A stretch of DNA of 64,000 nt from Alphaproteobacteria bacterium (GTDB lineage Bacteria; Pseudomonadota; Alphaproteobacteria; UBA8366). Below the pieces are notes generated by a model. It was not told where the DNA came from. It saw nothing but the letters and a program-made list of their open reading frames with translations, and made no database searches. The stretch is taken from assembly GCA_021774335.1 (NCBI GenBank), contig JAJFJD010000046.1:248001-312000 (forward strand), written 5' to 3'. Made by a program: the position numbers and the translations under genes. Below, piece after piece: positions 47,262 through 56,628 of the stretch (positions within the stretch are counted from its first letter, which is position 1; every line of letters starts with the position of its first letter).

Positions 47262-47972
47262 TCAAGGCGAGGGCGCGATACGATCCGCTACCGCCACCAG
47301 CCAGTCCGACAAATCGTCGATCACGTGGTGGATATGCGGATCGCCCTCGTTGCCACCCGACCAATGATGGTCGTTGCGGATCCAGACGGTGGTCATGCCC
47401 CGTTCATGGGCCGGTTTCAGATTGCGGGCGAGATCCTCGACCATCACCGCGCGGGACGGGTCGATATCGAACTGCTCGATCAGGGTATCGTAGGGCGCCG
47501 GTTCCGGTTTCGGCACGTATTCCGCCGCGACGATGTCGAAAACACCATCGAAGTGATGCGACACGCCAAGCCGGTCGGTCACGCGCTGGGCATGCGGCAC
47601 CGACCCGTTGGTGTAGATCACCTTGCGCCCCGGCAGCTTCGCGAGGGCGGCATCCAAGGCCGCATTCGGTGGAACCGGGCTGACGTCGATGTCGTGGACA
47701 TATTCGAGGAATTCTTCCGGCTCGATCCCATGCTTGGCCATCAGGCCGTTCAGCGTGGTGCCGTGCTCGTGGAAATAGGATTTCTGCAGTTTGCGCGCTT
47801 CGTCCGGCGGCAAATCGAACAAATCCATAATAAATTGCTGAATGTTTCGGTCGACTTGCAGGAACAGGTTGCATTCCGCCGGGTACAGCGTGTTGTCGAG
47901 ATCGAAAACCCAGTGGGTGATATCGGAAAAGTGGTCGCTCATGGCAGCAGAGAGTGTCGCAAGCGCCGTCAT
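47262..47972 (-). CDS. HAD-family pyrimidine 5'-nucleotidase-like phosphatase
   Basis: This 236-residue protein has HAD motif I as FDLDNTLYP (near residues 23-31), motif II as IYTNGSV, and the later FEPK-type region VPKPEPAPYD followed by VEDLARNL as motif IV. It matches the SDT1/pyrimidine 5'-nucleotidase group, which removes phosphate from nucleoside monophosphates or other small phosphates. The start at 47972 is preceded by AAAGG; an ATG at 47942 would give ten fewer residues and cannot be excluded. It is upstream of dapD on the same strand. Confidence 0.86.
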   Translation of the reverse strand: MTALATLSAAMSDHFSDITHWVFDLDNTLYPAECNLFLQVDRNIQQFIMDLFDLPPDEARKLQKSYFHEHGTTLNGLMAKHGIEPEEFLEYVHDIDVSPVPPNAALDAALAKLPGRKVIYTNGSVPHAQRVTDRLGVSHHFDGVFDIVAAEYVPKPEPAPYDTLIEQFDIDPSRAVMVEDLARNLKPAHERGMTTVWIRNDHHWSGGNEGDPHIHHVIDDLSDWLVAVADRIAPSP

Positions 47973-48088
47973 CCGGCAACCTTTTAATCAAAGGCAATCG
48001 TCCGCTAACAATTAATAAACCCTTACCCGATACCGTTCCTCAACCCTGCGGTTCGGGTGGCTTTTCGCCGTTGGGAGGGAGAGATTTC

Positions 48089-49789
48089 ATGCCATCGATG
48101 ATCCGGGGACGCCGCGCTGATAGCGCCCGCGAAGACTGGGCGGACATACCGGCAACGCTATCCGGCTATCCGGGTCCCGTACTTCAGATTACAGCGTCGG
48201 GCGAGTTGCAGGCGCTCAATGACGACGGCCGCTGGCTGATCGACGCTCTCGACCGCCCGGCGGCGCGCGAGGCCGCCTCTCGCCTGCTCGACCTGATCAA
48301 ACAGGCCATCGACCAGAAGTGCACCACCCGGGACACATTGGCGTTGCCGGCGGACGGCGGTGAGCGGGTTATCGACACGACCGTACTGCCGCGCGGCGAT
48401 CGCCGCGCCCTGGTGGTTGGGCTCGACACGACCGAGGCACAGGCAACCATCCGCGCCGACGAGAACCGTTACCGGCAACTGGTCGACATCGCCGCAGACT
48501 TCTCGTGGGAGACCGACAAAAACGGCGTTTTCACTTTCGTCTCGCCAGCGACCGCACTCGGCCATTCGCGGAATGCGCTGGTCGGCAAGCGGGCCCGCGA
48601 CATACTGCTCCGCGAGCCGAGCAAGGCGGCAGTGCTGCCGTTCAATGCCATCGCCGCCGTGCGCCAGGAGGAGATTTGGGTGCGCAACGCGGATGGCCAT
48701 CCCGTCTGTCTCGCAGTATCTGCCCTGCCGATTTTGGACGAAAAAGGTCTTCGCTGCGGCGCGCGGGGTGTCTGCCACGACGTTACCAGCAGCCGCCTGG
48801 TCGACAGCACCGATGCCCGCCGCCGGGTGCGCGACCGGGTCGTCAATCACATCCTGGATTCCATTCGTGGCCAGCCAAACTCTCAAGCGATGTTGGACAC
48901 GGCCGCGCGCGCAATTTGTAAGGCTGCCGAAGGCGACGCATGCGAAGCCTTCCTCTTCGGCGACGATGGCCGCGCCACGCGTGTAGCGGCCTTCGGCGAC
49001 ACCGGCATGGCCGAGCGGTATTCCTACGAGCTGGTCAAACGGATCGACGTCTCCGACCTGCATCGCGCCACCGTGGCGGGACGGCCGGCGATCGGCATGC
49101 TGACCGTTTCGGCCGGCGTGCCCACAGGCGCCTTCCTGATCTGGCGCGTCGAACCGGGCGCCGAGTGGACCGACGACAATGAACTGCTGCTGGTTGCGCT
49201 GCGCGAGCAAATCGGCGTCGTGGTATCGCAGATCGTCGAACAGCGGAAACTGGAAACCATCTCGCGCTTCGACGAGCTGACCGGGCTGATCAACCGGCGC
49301 TTCTTCTACGAGGAGTTGGACCGGAGACTATCGAAATCGGTCGAGCGTGGGCGACGTGGCGCGTTGATCTATGTGGATCTGGACAACTTCAAGGCGGTCA
49401 ATGACAAGCTCGGCCACGACAAGGGCGATGCCGTGCTGCGCAAGCTCGCCGATATCCTGCGCGCCAACACCCGCGAATACGATCTGATCGGCCGGATCGG
49501 CGGCGACGAATTCGCGATCTGGCTCGACGACACGGACGCGAACGTGGCGGCCAAGCGCGGCGAAAATATGTTGATCGCGTCGCAGGCCATGAGCGGCATG
49601 AGCGCATCGCGCGAGAAACCGCTGGCGATCTCCATCGGGATCGCGATCTACGATCCGCGGAGCGAGGAAACCCGCGATACGTTGATCGCACGATCCGACG
49701 GCGCCATGTATGAGGCCAAGCAAAAGGGCAAGGGCCGCCTCGCACTCGCCCCGCCGGTCGAGCGCTTCACCGCTCGCCAAGCCAACTGA
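48089..49789 (+). CDS. PAS-GAF-like-GGDEF diguanylate cyclase
   Basis: This 566-residue protein should make cyclic di-GMP. A PAS domain (about 125-235, with FSWETDKNGVFTFVSPA split at its core) is followed by a GAF-like region (about 265-385). The GGDEF domain (about 390-555) has GGDEF at 471-475 and an intact inhibitory I-site, R462-x-x-D465, five residues upstream, which points to product feedback. No membrane segment or signal is seen, so sensing is cytoplasmic. GGGAGGGAGAG precedes the ATG. It sits between argB and the dap genes in an otherwise conserved housekeeping region. Confidence 0.92.
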   Translation: MPSMIRGRRADSAREDWADIPATLSGYPGPVLQITASGELQALNDDGRWLIDALDRPAAREAASRLLDLIKQAIDQKCTTRDTLALPADGGERVIDTTVLPRGDRRALVVGLDTTEAQATIRADENRYRQLVDIAADFSWETDKNGVFTFVSPATALGHSRNALVGKRARDILLREPSKAAVLPFNAIAAVRQEEIWVRNADGHPVCLAVSALPILDEKGLRCGARGVCHDVTSSRLVDSTDARRRVRDRVVNHILDSIRGQPNSQAMLDTAARAICKAAEGDACEAFLFGDDGRATRVAAFGDTGMAERYSYELVKRIDVSDLHRATVAGRPAIGMLTVSAGVPTGAFLIWRVEPGAEWTDDNELLLVALREQIGVVVSQIVEQRKLETISRFDELTGLINRRFFYEELDRRLSKSVERGRRGALIYVDLDNFKAVNDKLGHDKGDAVLRKLADILRANTREYDLIGRIGGDEFAIWLDDTDANVAAKRGENMLIASQAMSGMSASREKPLAISIGIAIYDPRSEETRDTLIARSDGAMYEAKQKGKGRLALAPPVERFTARQAN

Positions 49790-49815
49790 ATTTCAGAGAT
49801 TTTCCGTACGCGGCG

Positions 49816-50724
49816 TCAGCCGTTCCGGATCAGCGTTCCGGATCCATGTTCCGTGAAAATTTCGAGCAGGATGCCGTGCGGCACCCGGCCGTCGATGATC
49901 ACGGAGGCGTCGACGCCGGCCTGTACCGCTTCGACGCAGGTCTCGACCTTCGGGATCATGCCGCCGGTCAGCGTGCCGTCCTTGCGGAAGGCTGTCGCAT
50001 CGGCAATCGTCATCTCGGGGATCAATCGCTTGTCCTTATCCAGGACTCCCTCCACGTCGGTCAGCAGCAGCAGGCGCGTGGCCTTCATCGCACCGGCGAT
50101 GGCGCCGGCGACCGTATCGGCGTTGATGTTGAAGGTCTGGCCGTCCTCGTCCAGCCCCAGGGGCGCGATCACCGGAATGATATCGGTCTCCCGCAGCACG
50201 TTCAGGACATGCACATCGATATGCTTCGGATCGCCGACGAATCCCAGGTCGAGCACCTTTTCGATATTGGAATCCGGATCACGCGCCGTGCGCTTCAGCT
50301 TCTCGACCGTGATCAACTGCGCATCCTTGCCGGACAGGCCGACCGCCCGGCCGCCCGCCACGCCGATGCTGGCGACGATCTCCTTGTTGATCTGACCCGA
50401 AAGGACCATTTCGACGACGCCAACGGTCGCACCGTCCGTCACCCGCAAGCCATCGACAAATTCACTTTGGATCTTGAGCCGTTCCAGCATGGCGCCGATC
50501 TGCGGCCCGCCGCCATGCACGATGACCGGATTGATACCGACCTGCTTGAGCAACACCACGTCGCGGGCAAAGACGCCGGCGAGGCTTTCGTCGCCCATGG
50601 CATGGCCGCCGTATTTGATGACGAAGGTATGCCCGGCATAGCGGCGCATGAAGGGCAGCGCCTCGGTCAGAATCCCGGCTTGTTCCAGCCACTTCGCCCG
50701 TACATTCGTTTTGTCGTCACTCAT
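49816..50724 (-). CDS. argB: Acetylglutamate kinase
   Basis: This 302-residue amino-acid kinase phosphorylates N-acetylglutamate in arginine synthesis. The glycine-rich [10 protein letters not shown] and [14 protein letters not shown] bind substrate and ATP, and [13 protein letters not shown] and [12 protein letters not shown] are family blocks. The N-terminal helix (residues about 5-28, with [18 protein letters not shown] in part) is that of arginine-sensitive, hexameric enzymes, so feedback inhibition by arginine is likely. It is 61 bases downstream of engB at the end of the rpmH operon. Confidence 0.96.
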   Translation of the reverse strand: MSDDKTNVRAKWLEQAGILTEALPFMRRYAGHTFVIKYGGHAMGDESLAGVFARDVVLLKQVGINPVIVHGGGPQIGAMLERLKIQSEFVDGLRVTDGATVGVVEMVLSGQINKEIVASIGVAGGRAVGLSGKDAQLITVEKLKRTARDPDSNIEKVLDLGFVGDPKHIDVHVLNVLRETDIIPVIAPLGLDEDGQTFNINADTVAGAIAGAMKATRLLLLTDVEGVLDKDKRLIPEMTIADATAFRKDGTLTGGMIPKVETCVEAVQAGVDASVIIDGRVPHGILLEIFTEHGSGTLIRNG

Positions 50725-50785
50725 CGGCCGTCGCTTTCAGTCGTCGTCAGTCCAACACCAACCGGACGCCGTTTTAGACCATTCC

Positions 50786-51490
50786 TTAGCCGCCCGCCAG
50801 TTCGGCCAGGTCGGCGCGCAGTTCGGCGATGCCGCGTTTCTTGATCGCACTGGTCGGCAGCACCTGCGGCAGCGCGGCGGTTCGTTTGCGCAGCGCATTC
50901 TCCACCTCCGCGACACGGGCGGCCAGCGCCGCGCTTTTCAGCTTGTCGCATTTGGTCAGCACGATCCGGTAAGGCACCGCCGCATTCTCCAGAAGGTCCA
51001 TCAATTCCTCGTCGCTCGGCTTGAGGCCGTGGCGACCATCGACCAGCAAACACAGCCGCCGCAACCCGACCCGGCCCTTGAGGTAGTTCTGGATCAGTCG
51101 CGTCCATGCGGCCACTTCGGTCTTGGCGGCGCGGGCATAGCCGTATCCGGGCAGATCGACCAGCATCAGCCGGCCGCCGAGATCGAAGAAATTGATCTGC
51201 CGCGTGCGGCCAGGCGTGTTGGAGGTGCGGGCCAGCGTCTTGCGCCCGGTCAGCGCGTTGACCAGGCTCGACTTGCCGACATTCGATCGTCCCGCAAAAG
51301 CGATTTCCGGAAACTTGTCCTCAGGCAGGCCGCCAAGATCGGCAGCGCCGGTGACGAACTGGCATTCCTGCGCGAACAGCTTGCGCGCGGATTCCAGTGC
51401 CTCGGCGTCGGGTCCGGACTCGTTGGTCGTGGACTCGTCCGGCACGGACCCGTCCGTCAGATCGTGCCCATGCGTTTCATGATCACCCAT
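50786..51490 (-). CDS. engB: Ribosome biogenesis GTPase EngB (YihA/YsxC)
   Basis: This 234-residue GTPase assists large-subunit assembly. G motifs are clear: GRSNVGKSS (67-75), TRQINFF, DLPGYGYA, TKCDK and SAIKKRGI. The first 45 residues are an acidic, poorly conserved extension. The start at 51490 lies inside the end of yidC, giving a 34-base overlap; a later non-ATG start within the extension is possible. The frame to 51778 lies wholly within yidC and is rejected. It belongs to the rpmH-rnpA-yidD-yidC-engB-argB run. Confidence 0.93.
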   Translation of the reverse strand: MGDHETHGHDLTDGSVPDESTTNESGPDAEALESARKLFAQECQFVTGAADLGGLPEDKFPEIAFAGRSNVGKSSLVNALTGRKTLARTSNTPGRTRQINFFDLGGRLMLVDLPGYGYARAAKTEVAAWTRLIQNYLKGRVGLRRLCLLVDGRHGLKPSDEELMDLLENAAVPYRIVLTKCDKLKSAALAARVAEVENALRKRTAALPQVLPTSAIKKRGIAELRADLAELAGG

Positions 51491-53265
51491 TGCTGCCCCA
51501 TCGACAAAATGTTGTTCCAGGCCCAGTAGATGACCAGCCCCGCCGGGAACGGCGCGAGGATGAAAGTGAAGATCAACGGCATGAAGAGAAAAATCTTGGC
51601 CTGGATCGGGTCGGTCGGCTGCGGATTGAGTTTCTGCTGCAGGAACATGGTCACGCCCATGATGATCGGCCATAGGCCGATGTTGACCATGTCGAGCGCC
51701 AGCGGCACGTTCCAATCGATCAAACCGAACCCGGTCAACAGACCCAGCGGGTCGCGTGCCGACAGGTCGTTGACCCAACCATAGAACGGCGCCTGCCGCA
51801 TCTCGATCGTGACGAACAGCACCTTATACAGCGCGAAAAACACCGGAATCTGAACCACCATCGGCAGACAACCGGCCGCCGGGTTGACGCCTTCCTTCTT
51901 GTACAGCGCCATCAGTTCCTGGTTCATGCGCTGTTTGTCGTCGCCGAACCGCTCCTTCATCGACTGCATCTTGGGCTGCAGCCCCTTCATCTTGCTCATC
52001 GCCCGATACGACTTGTTCGCCAGCGGGAAGAACAACAGCTTGATGCCGACGGTCAGCGCCAGGATCGCCAGTCCGAAATTACCGAGATAATTGTTCAGCC
52101 AGATCAGGGCGTAGAAGATCGGCTTGGTCAGGAAATAGAACCAGCCGAAATCGACGGCGAGATCAAAGCGCGGAATGCCGATCTTTTCTTCGTAACTGTC
52201 GAGCAGCGGAACCTGCTTCGCCCCGGCGAACAGATGGTTCGTCACCTCGACGGTCGCCCCCTTAGGCACAGACATGGCGTCCATCAGGTAGTCGGACTGA
52301 TATTTTCGCGTGGTCCCGACCGCACCGCTATTGAAGCTCATGTTGAGCGCTGCGCCCTGGTCCGGGATCATCGCCACCAGCCAATACTTGTCGGTGATGC
52401 CGAGCCAGCCACCCTTGGTCTTGAACCGCTTTGGCCCTTCCTCGACCAGATCGTCGTAATCGATTTCCTGCAGCGCATCGTTGATGACGCCGAGCAGGCC
52501 CTCATGAAGGATGTAGAAGTCTAGGATTTCCGGCTTGCCGGTGCGCGAGATAAGCCCATACGGCGCAACACTGACCGTGTTGGCGCCGTTGTTCCGGACC
52601 CGCTGCACCACGGTGAACATGTAGTTGTCGTCTACCGAAATCTGCTGTTCGAAGACCAACCCTTCGCCGTTATCCCATCGCAGGTTGACCGGCGATCCGG
52701 GCGCCAATTCCCTACTGGTGGTGTTCCATTCGGTATTTCGGTTGGGCACCTTGGTGCCGTTGAGCGGAATCCAGCCGAATTCCGAATAATAGGGCTGCGG
52801 CGTACCGGCCGGATGCAGCAGTTCGACCAGCGGACTTTCCTTGTCGAGAGTCTCCCGATAGTCCTTCAGGAAAAGATCGTCGATCCGCGCACCCTTGAGC
52901 GAGATCGACCCTTCGAGCCGAGGATTGGTGATCTTGATGCGGGGCGTGGTTGCCAGGGCGGCTTTGCGCTGCGAAATCGGATCCGACGTGGCTCCGACGA
53001 CACCAGATGTGTCGACGCCCAGATTCGGCGTGTCGGCGATGCCCGGAACTCCCGGGGCCGAACCTACTGGGCTGCCGGTGGCGGGCGCGCCCTCGGCGGA
53101 CTGGGCTTGCGACTGCGCCGCAGGCTGCTGCTTCGTTTGTTTCTGGATCGCCTGCTCTTGGGCTACTTCCTGTTCACGGCGCGGCATTTCGAAAAACACC
53201 TGATAGACCAGCAAAATCACAACCGACATTACGATTGCAATAACCAGATTCTTTTGATCAGCCAT
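51457..53265 (-). CDS. yidC: Membrane protein insertase YidC
   Basis: This 602-residue inner-membrane protein inserts and folds membrane proteins, alone or with SecYEG. The first helix (about residues 6-24) is followed by a Gln/Ala-rich linker and a large periplasmic P1 domain (about 60-350). The conserved insertase core (about 365-585) holds five helices and the basic C-terminal part. The start at 53265 shares one base with the yidD stop (TAATG), so the two are coupled. It is in the same operon as engB, yidD and rnpA. Confidence 0.95.
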   Translation of the reverse strand: MADQKNLVIAIVMSVVILLVYQVFFEMPRREQEVAQEQAIQKQTKQQPAAQSQAQSAEGAPATGSPVGSAPGVPGIADTPNLGVDTSGVVGATSDPISQRKAALATTPRIKITNPRLEGSISLKGARIDDLFLKDYRETLDKESPLVELLHPAGTPQPYYSEFGWIPLNGTKVPNRNTEWNTTSRELAPGSPVNLRWDNGEGLVFEQQISVDDNYMFTVVQRVRNNGANTVSVAPYGLISRTGKPEILDFYILHEGLLGVINDALQEIDYDDLVEEGPKRFKTKGGWLGITDKYWLVAMIPDQGAALNMSFNSGAVGTTRKYQSDYLMDAMSVPKGATVEVTNHLFAGAKQVPLLDSYEEKIGIPRFDLAVDFGWFYFLTKPIFYALIWLNNYLGNFGLAILALTVGIKLLFFPLANKSYRAMSKMKGLQPKMQSMKERFGDDKQRMNQELMALYKKEGVNPAAGCLPMVVQIPVFFALYKVLFVTIEMRQAPFYGWVNDLSARDPLGLLTGFGLIDWNVPLALDMVNIGLWPIIMGVTMFLQQKLNPQPTDPIQAKIFLFMPLIFTFILAPFPAGLVIYWAWNNILSMGQQWVIMKRMGTI

Positions 53266-53537
53266 TACCGTGTCACCACTTCTGAACGCGCGGCCGCCCG
53301 ATGTTCGCGGCAACAGGCATCGGGGACCGGGTCATACCCGCTGCCGCCCCACGGATGACACCGTGCAATTCGGCGAAGCGCCAGCCAGCTTCCGCGAAGC
53401 GGCCCATGAACCGTCACCGCCTCGATGGCATAGTCCGAACAGCCCGGCAGATAGCGGCAGGATCCCGTGAAGAACAAGGACAGGAAAAGCTGATATCCGC
53501 GGATTAGTACGCGCAGGAATGAGGCAACTAAGCCCAT
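53265..53537 (-). CDS. yidD: Membrane protein insertion efficiency factor YidD
   Basis: This 90-residue protein has the complete YidD pattern: [10 protein letters not shown] near the start, the cysteine-containing [14 protein letters not shown], and [29 protein letters not shown] split across its core. An amphipathic N-terminal helix attaches it to the inner membrane, where it aids YidC-dependent insertion. It lies 25 bases after the rnpA stop and overlaps yidC by one base. The tail beyond about residue 70 is variable. Confidence 0.94.
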   Translation of the reverse strand: MGLVASFLRVLIRGYQLFLSLFFTGSCRYLPGCSDYAIEAVTVHGPLRGSWLALRRIARCHPWGGSGYDPVPDACCREHRAAARSEVVTR

Positions 53538-53562
53538 CGGTGTTCGGTCCTCCCGATCCGTA

Positions 53563-53913
53563 TTAACGGCTGCGCCATAGGTCGAGACGCTTTAGAGCTT
53601 TTTCAAGATCGCCGGTCAACGCCGCAAAATCCCGGCGCAGCGTTTCCTTGCGGGCGATCAGGACATAGTCATGGCCGGGTTCGGCATGCTGAGGCATAAC
53701 CGCCCAAACGGCAGCGCGCAAGCGCCGCCGGGCACGATTTCGCTCAACGGCACCGCCGACCCGCCGGCTTGCGGTGAAGCCCACACGAACCGGTGCGCCG
53801 GAGTCACGCTGTCGACAAGATTGAAGGACAAGCCCGGGAGCCACCGATTTCCGGCCTTTCGCAGCACGTAGGAACTCGGGCCGCCGCGTCAGTCCGCCGA
53901 CCGGCGACCGCAT
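53563..53913 (-). CDS. rnpA: Ribonuclease P protein component
   Basis: This 116-residue basic protein assists RNase P RNA in cutting tRNA precursors. The RNR motif is [14 protein letters not shown], preceded by [14 protein letters not shown] and followed by [11 protein letters not shown]. The start at 53913 lies four bases after the rpmH stop; the frame extends upstream over rpmH and is rejected there. Tight linkage with rpmH and yidD is universal in bacteria. Confidence 0.93.
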   Translation of the reverse strand: MRSPVGGLTRRPEFLRAAKGRKSVAPGLVLQSCRQRDSGAPVRVGFTASRRVGGAVERNRARRRLRAAVWAVMPQHAEPGHDYVLIARKETLRRDFAALTGDLEKALKRLDLWRSR

Positions 53914-53917
53914 AGCG

Positions 53918-54052
53918 TCAGGCTGAGAGCCGCTTGCGGCCCTTTTTACGGCGCCGGGCCAAGACCTGACGGCCGGCCTTCGTCGCCATGCGGGAGCGGA
54001 ATCCATGCCGCCGCTTACGGACAAGGTTGCCCGGCTGAAAGGTACGTTTCAC
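53918..54052 (-). CDS. rpmH: Ribosomal protein bL34
   Basis: This 44-residue highly basic protein of the large subunit has the full family sequence pattern, beginning [17 protein letters not shown] and ending [11 protein letters not shown]. The start is GTG at 54052, with GGAGAG eight bases upstream; the open frame to 54118 overlaps the promoter. It is the first gene of the operon that continues through rnpA, yidD, yidC, engB and argB. Confidence 0.96.
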   Translation of the reverse strand: MKRTFQPGNLVRKRRHGFRSRMATKAGRQVLARRRKKGRKRLSA

Positions 54053-54089
54053 GATTATCTCTCCAAAGCGCCTAAGGATAGAGGCCCGG

Positions 54090-54118
54090 TGTATAAAAGG
54101 TCGGTAAACGGGTGTCAA
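54090..54118 (-). promoter_or_regulatory. Promoter of the rpmH operon
   Basis: On the minus strand a perfect TTGACA (54113-54118) is followed after 17 bases by TATACA (54090-54095), so transcription should start near 54083 with a leader of about 30 bases to the GTG of rpmH. Consensus strength fits a ribosomal protein operon. Confidence 0.75.
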
Positions 54119-54309
54119 TCAGCGGTTTACGGCGGCGTCGATAGCGATGACCAGGATACGGCCCGCGGCCCGACCCAGCCGGCCCGCGAGGGTCGCGATT
54201 TTCCGGTAACCCGAACCTCACAGTAAGGTGAATCGCGAGTGAAACCAGCCCGGTGTAGATACGCACTACAATACCGTTGGGGGCGGCGATCGGTTGTGAG
54301 GAGTTAACG

Positions 54310-55047
54310 ATGGACGTGCAGGATAATCCGGGCGAAAGCAAAAGCGGCGGCTTCTCGTGGAAGCGGCTGATCCCGTTATTCGTGCTGGCCGCCGGCCTTG
54401 TCGCCTTTTTCACCCTCGGCCTGGACCAATACCTGACCTTCGACGCGCTCAAGGAAAACCGCGCGTGGCTCCTGGACCAGGTTGAACAATCGCCCGTCTT
54501 CGCCGCGCTCGTCTATATGGGCATCTATATCGCGGTGGTCGCCTTTTCGCTGCCCGGCGGCGCCGTCATGACGATTACCGGCGGATTTCTGTTCGGCCAA
54601 TGGCTTGGCTCAATTTATGTCGTCTTTGCGGCGACTGTCGGCGCCGTAATCCTGTTCATCGCCGCCAAAACCGCGCTGGGCGACCTGCTGCGCGCCAAGG
54701 CCGGTCCATTCCTGCAGAAGATGGAGGCTGGGTTTCGCGAGGACGCCTTGAGTTATCTCCTGGTCCTCCGCCTGATCCCGGTGTTTCCCTTCTTCATCGT
54801 TAATCTCGTGCCGGCCTTCCTCGGCGTGTCGCTGCGGGTCTTCTTCATTGCGACCTTCGCCGGCATCATCCCGGGCAGCTTCGTCTATGCCACCGTGGGC
54901 GCCGGGCTCGGCAGCATATTTGACGCCGGCGGCGATTTCTCCGCCCGTGGCATCCTCACGCCGGAGATCATCACCGCGCTGGTTGGGCTCGCCGTACTGG
55001 CCCTGCTTCCGGTAGTCTACAAGCGCTACAAGGCGAAACGCGGCTGA
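54310..55047 (+). CDS. TVP38/TMEM64 (VTT domain) membrane protein
   Basis: This 245-residue inner-membrane protein has helices near residues 20-40, 60-85 and 88-110, with the VTT/DedA-like core GGAVMTITGGFLFGQWLGSIY and the re-entrant region LRLIPVFPFFIVNLVPAFLGV, each part of the family signature. Relatives are lipid scramblase-like or transport proteins; a specific role is not known here. GAGGAG lies before the ATG at 54310. It is divergent from rpmH, and the sensor kinase gene follows after 105 bases. Confidence 0.87.
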   Translation: MDVQDNPGESKSGGFSWKRLIPLFVLAAGLVAFFTLGLDQYLTFDALKENRAWLLDQVEQSPVFAALVYMGIYIAVVAFSLPGGAVMTITGGFLFGQWLGSIYVVFAATVGAVILFIAAKTALGDLLRAKAGPFLQKMEAGFREDALSYLLVLRLIPVFPFFIVNLVPAFLGVSLRVFFIATFAGIIPGSFVYATVGAGLGSIFDAGGDFSARGILTPEIITALVGLAVLALLPVVYKRYKAKRG

Positions 55048-55152
55048 CCGTCGCAAAACGGCACGGTGTTGGGTAAACTCGCTCCTCGTTAACTGGATGG
55101 GCGGCTTTTTCGGCCAACCCCGCCGGGACTACTGAGATTGGGCCGCACGGAA

Positions 55153-56508
55153 ATGCGAAGTCTGTCTTCACGTTTACTGCTGTTGACCGTCATTTTCGTC
55201 ATGCTGGCGGAAGTGTTCATCTTCGTGCCGTCCGTCTCCCGGTTCCGCCAAAGCTGGATCGACCAACGCCTGGGCCTGGGCCATTTGGCGATCCTCGCCC
55301 TGGACGCAACGCCGGACCGGATGGTCAGCGAGATGCTGCGCCGGGAACTGCTCGAACATGTCGGCGCCTACGCTCTGTTTGTCCGCCGCGGCGGCGCGCG
55401 GCTGGTGCTGAGTAACGAAATGCCGCCACCGGTTGCCGCGAGCTTCGATTTGGGCAAGGCCTCGATGATGGAGCTTGTGGCCGACGCCTTCATGACTTTG
55501 CTGCGAACCGAAGAGCGCGTCATCCGCGTGGTCGGCCCGTCGCCGAAGGACCAATCGGTCATCATCGAGGTCGTGCTCGACGAAGCGCCCTTGCAGAATG
55601 CCCTCGCCGAATTCAGTTGGCGCATCTTCGGGCTGTCCCTGGTCATTTCCTTGACCACCGCAACGCTGGTCTTCCTGACACTGCAATGGCTGATGGTGCG
55701 CCCGATGCGCCGAATTACCGAAAACATGATCACGTTCCGCGAAGACCCGGAAGATGCGAGCCGGGTGATCCAGCCATCGGGACGGCGGGACGAGATCGGC
55801 ACAGCGCAACACGAACTGGCCGGCATGCAGAAACGCCTGCGCGCGACATTGAACCAACGCGCCCATCTCGCGGCGCTCGGCACGGCGGTCGCCAAGATCA
55901 ATCATGACCTGCGTGGTATCCTGGCCTCCGCCCTGCTGTTGTCCGACCGGCTGAGCATGATCGACGACCCTGACGTTCGGCGGGTGACCCCGACTCTTTT
56001 CGCATCGATCGAGCGCGCGGTCGCACTCTGCAGCAAAACGCTCGATTTCGTCGGCCAGGACCAGCCGGAATTCGACCGCAGCCGCTTCGCGCTGCACGGC
56101 ATAGTCGCCGAGGTCGAAGCAGGGATCGTCGTGCCCGACGACCGGGTCACCAGCTTCAGCAACTCGGTTGCGCCCACGATCGAGGTCGAAGCCGACCGCG
56201 AGCAGCTCTTCCGGGTCCTCAACAACCTGATGCGGAACGCGATGGAGGCGGGCGCCGAGCAGATCGACGTCGCCGCCACGGCGAACGGCCGCTGGGTCGA
56301 GATCGACATTTCGGACAACGGGCCCGGCTTGGCGCCCCGGGCACAGGACAAACTGTTCCGACCCTTCGAGGGGTCTGCGCGGGCAGGCGGGACCGGCCTT
56401 GGCCTTGCGATCGCCCGCGAACTGGCCCGGAACCATGGCGGCGATCTACATCTGGTAGAAACCGGTTCCGACGGCACCACATTCCGCATCTCATTGCCGC
56501 AGCCGTAA
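55153..56508 (+). CDS. Sensor histidine kinase, no adjacent response regulator
   Basis: This 451-residue membrane kinase has helices at about 8-28 and 159-180 around a periplasmic sensor of 130 residues, a HAMP domain (about 181-232), and a dimerisation domain whose phosphorylated residue should be H251 in KINHDLRG. The ATP-binding domain (about 350-451) has the N box NNLMRNAMEA, the G1 DNGPGL and the G2 GTGLGLAI. No response regulator is next to it, so the partner is elsewhere. The ATG at 55153 was preferred to an upstream TTG. Confidence 0.92.
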   Translation: MRSLSSRLLLLTVIFVMLAEVFIFVPSVSRFRQSWIDQRLGLGHLAILALDATPDRMVSEMLRRELLEHVGAYALFVRRGGARLVLSNEMPPPVAASFDLGKASMMELVADAFMTLLRTEERVIRVVGPSPKDQSVIIEVVLDEAPLQNALAEFSWRIFGLSLVISLTTATLVFLTLQWLMVRPMRRITENMITFREDPEDASRVIQPSGRRDEIGTAQHELAGMQKRLRATLNQRAHLAALGTAVAKINHDLRGILASALLLSDRLSMIDDPDVRRVTPTLFASIERAVALCSKTLDFVGQDQPEFDRSRFALHGIVAEVEAGIVVPDDRVTSFSNSVAPTIEVEADREQLFRVLNNLMRNAMEAGAEQIDVAATANGRWVEIDISDNGPGLAPRAQDKLFRPFEGSARAGGTGLGLAIARELARNHGGDLHLVETGSDGTTFRISLPQP

Positions 56509-56526
56509 TTTTTTGCACCGCAGCAA

Positions 56527-56555
56527 TTGTCCCCGGCAGAACTCTGCGCTATAAC
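56527..56555 (+). promoter_or_regulatory. Probable promoter of panB
   Basis: TTGTCC (56527-56532) and TATAAC (56550-56555) are 17 bases apart and lie about 70 bases before the panB ATG, giving a start near 56562. Both boxes are close to consensus; use is inferred. Confidence 0.55.
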
Positions 56556-56628
56556 CGGTTTGTGGCCGTAAGACATGACCTTGCATGGCATGCTGCGACG
56601 CAATCAAGACATCCAGGGACCTATCGAT

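Noticed and set aside
55174..56436. A 420-codon minus-strand frame opposite the histidine kinase.
   Set aside because: Antisense of a clear sensor kinase with all its boxes; composition is that of a shadow frame.
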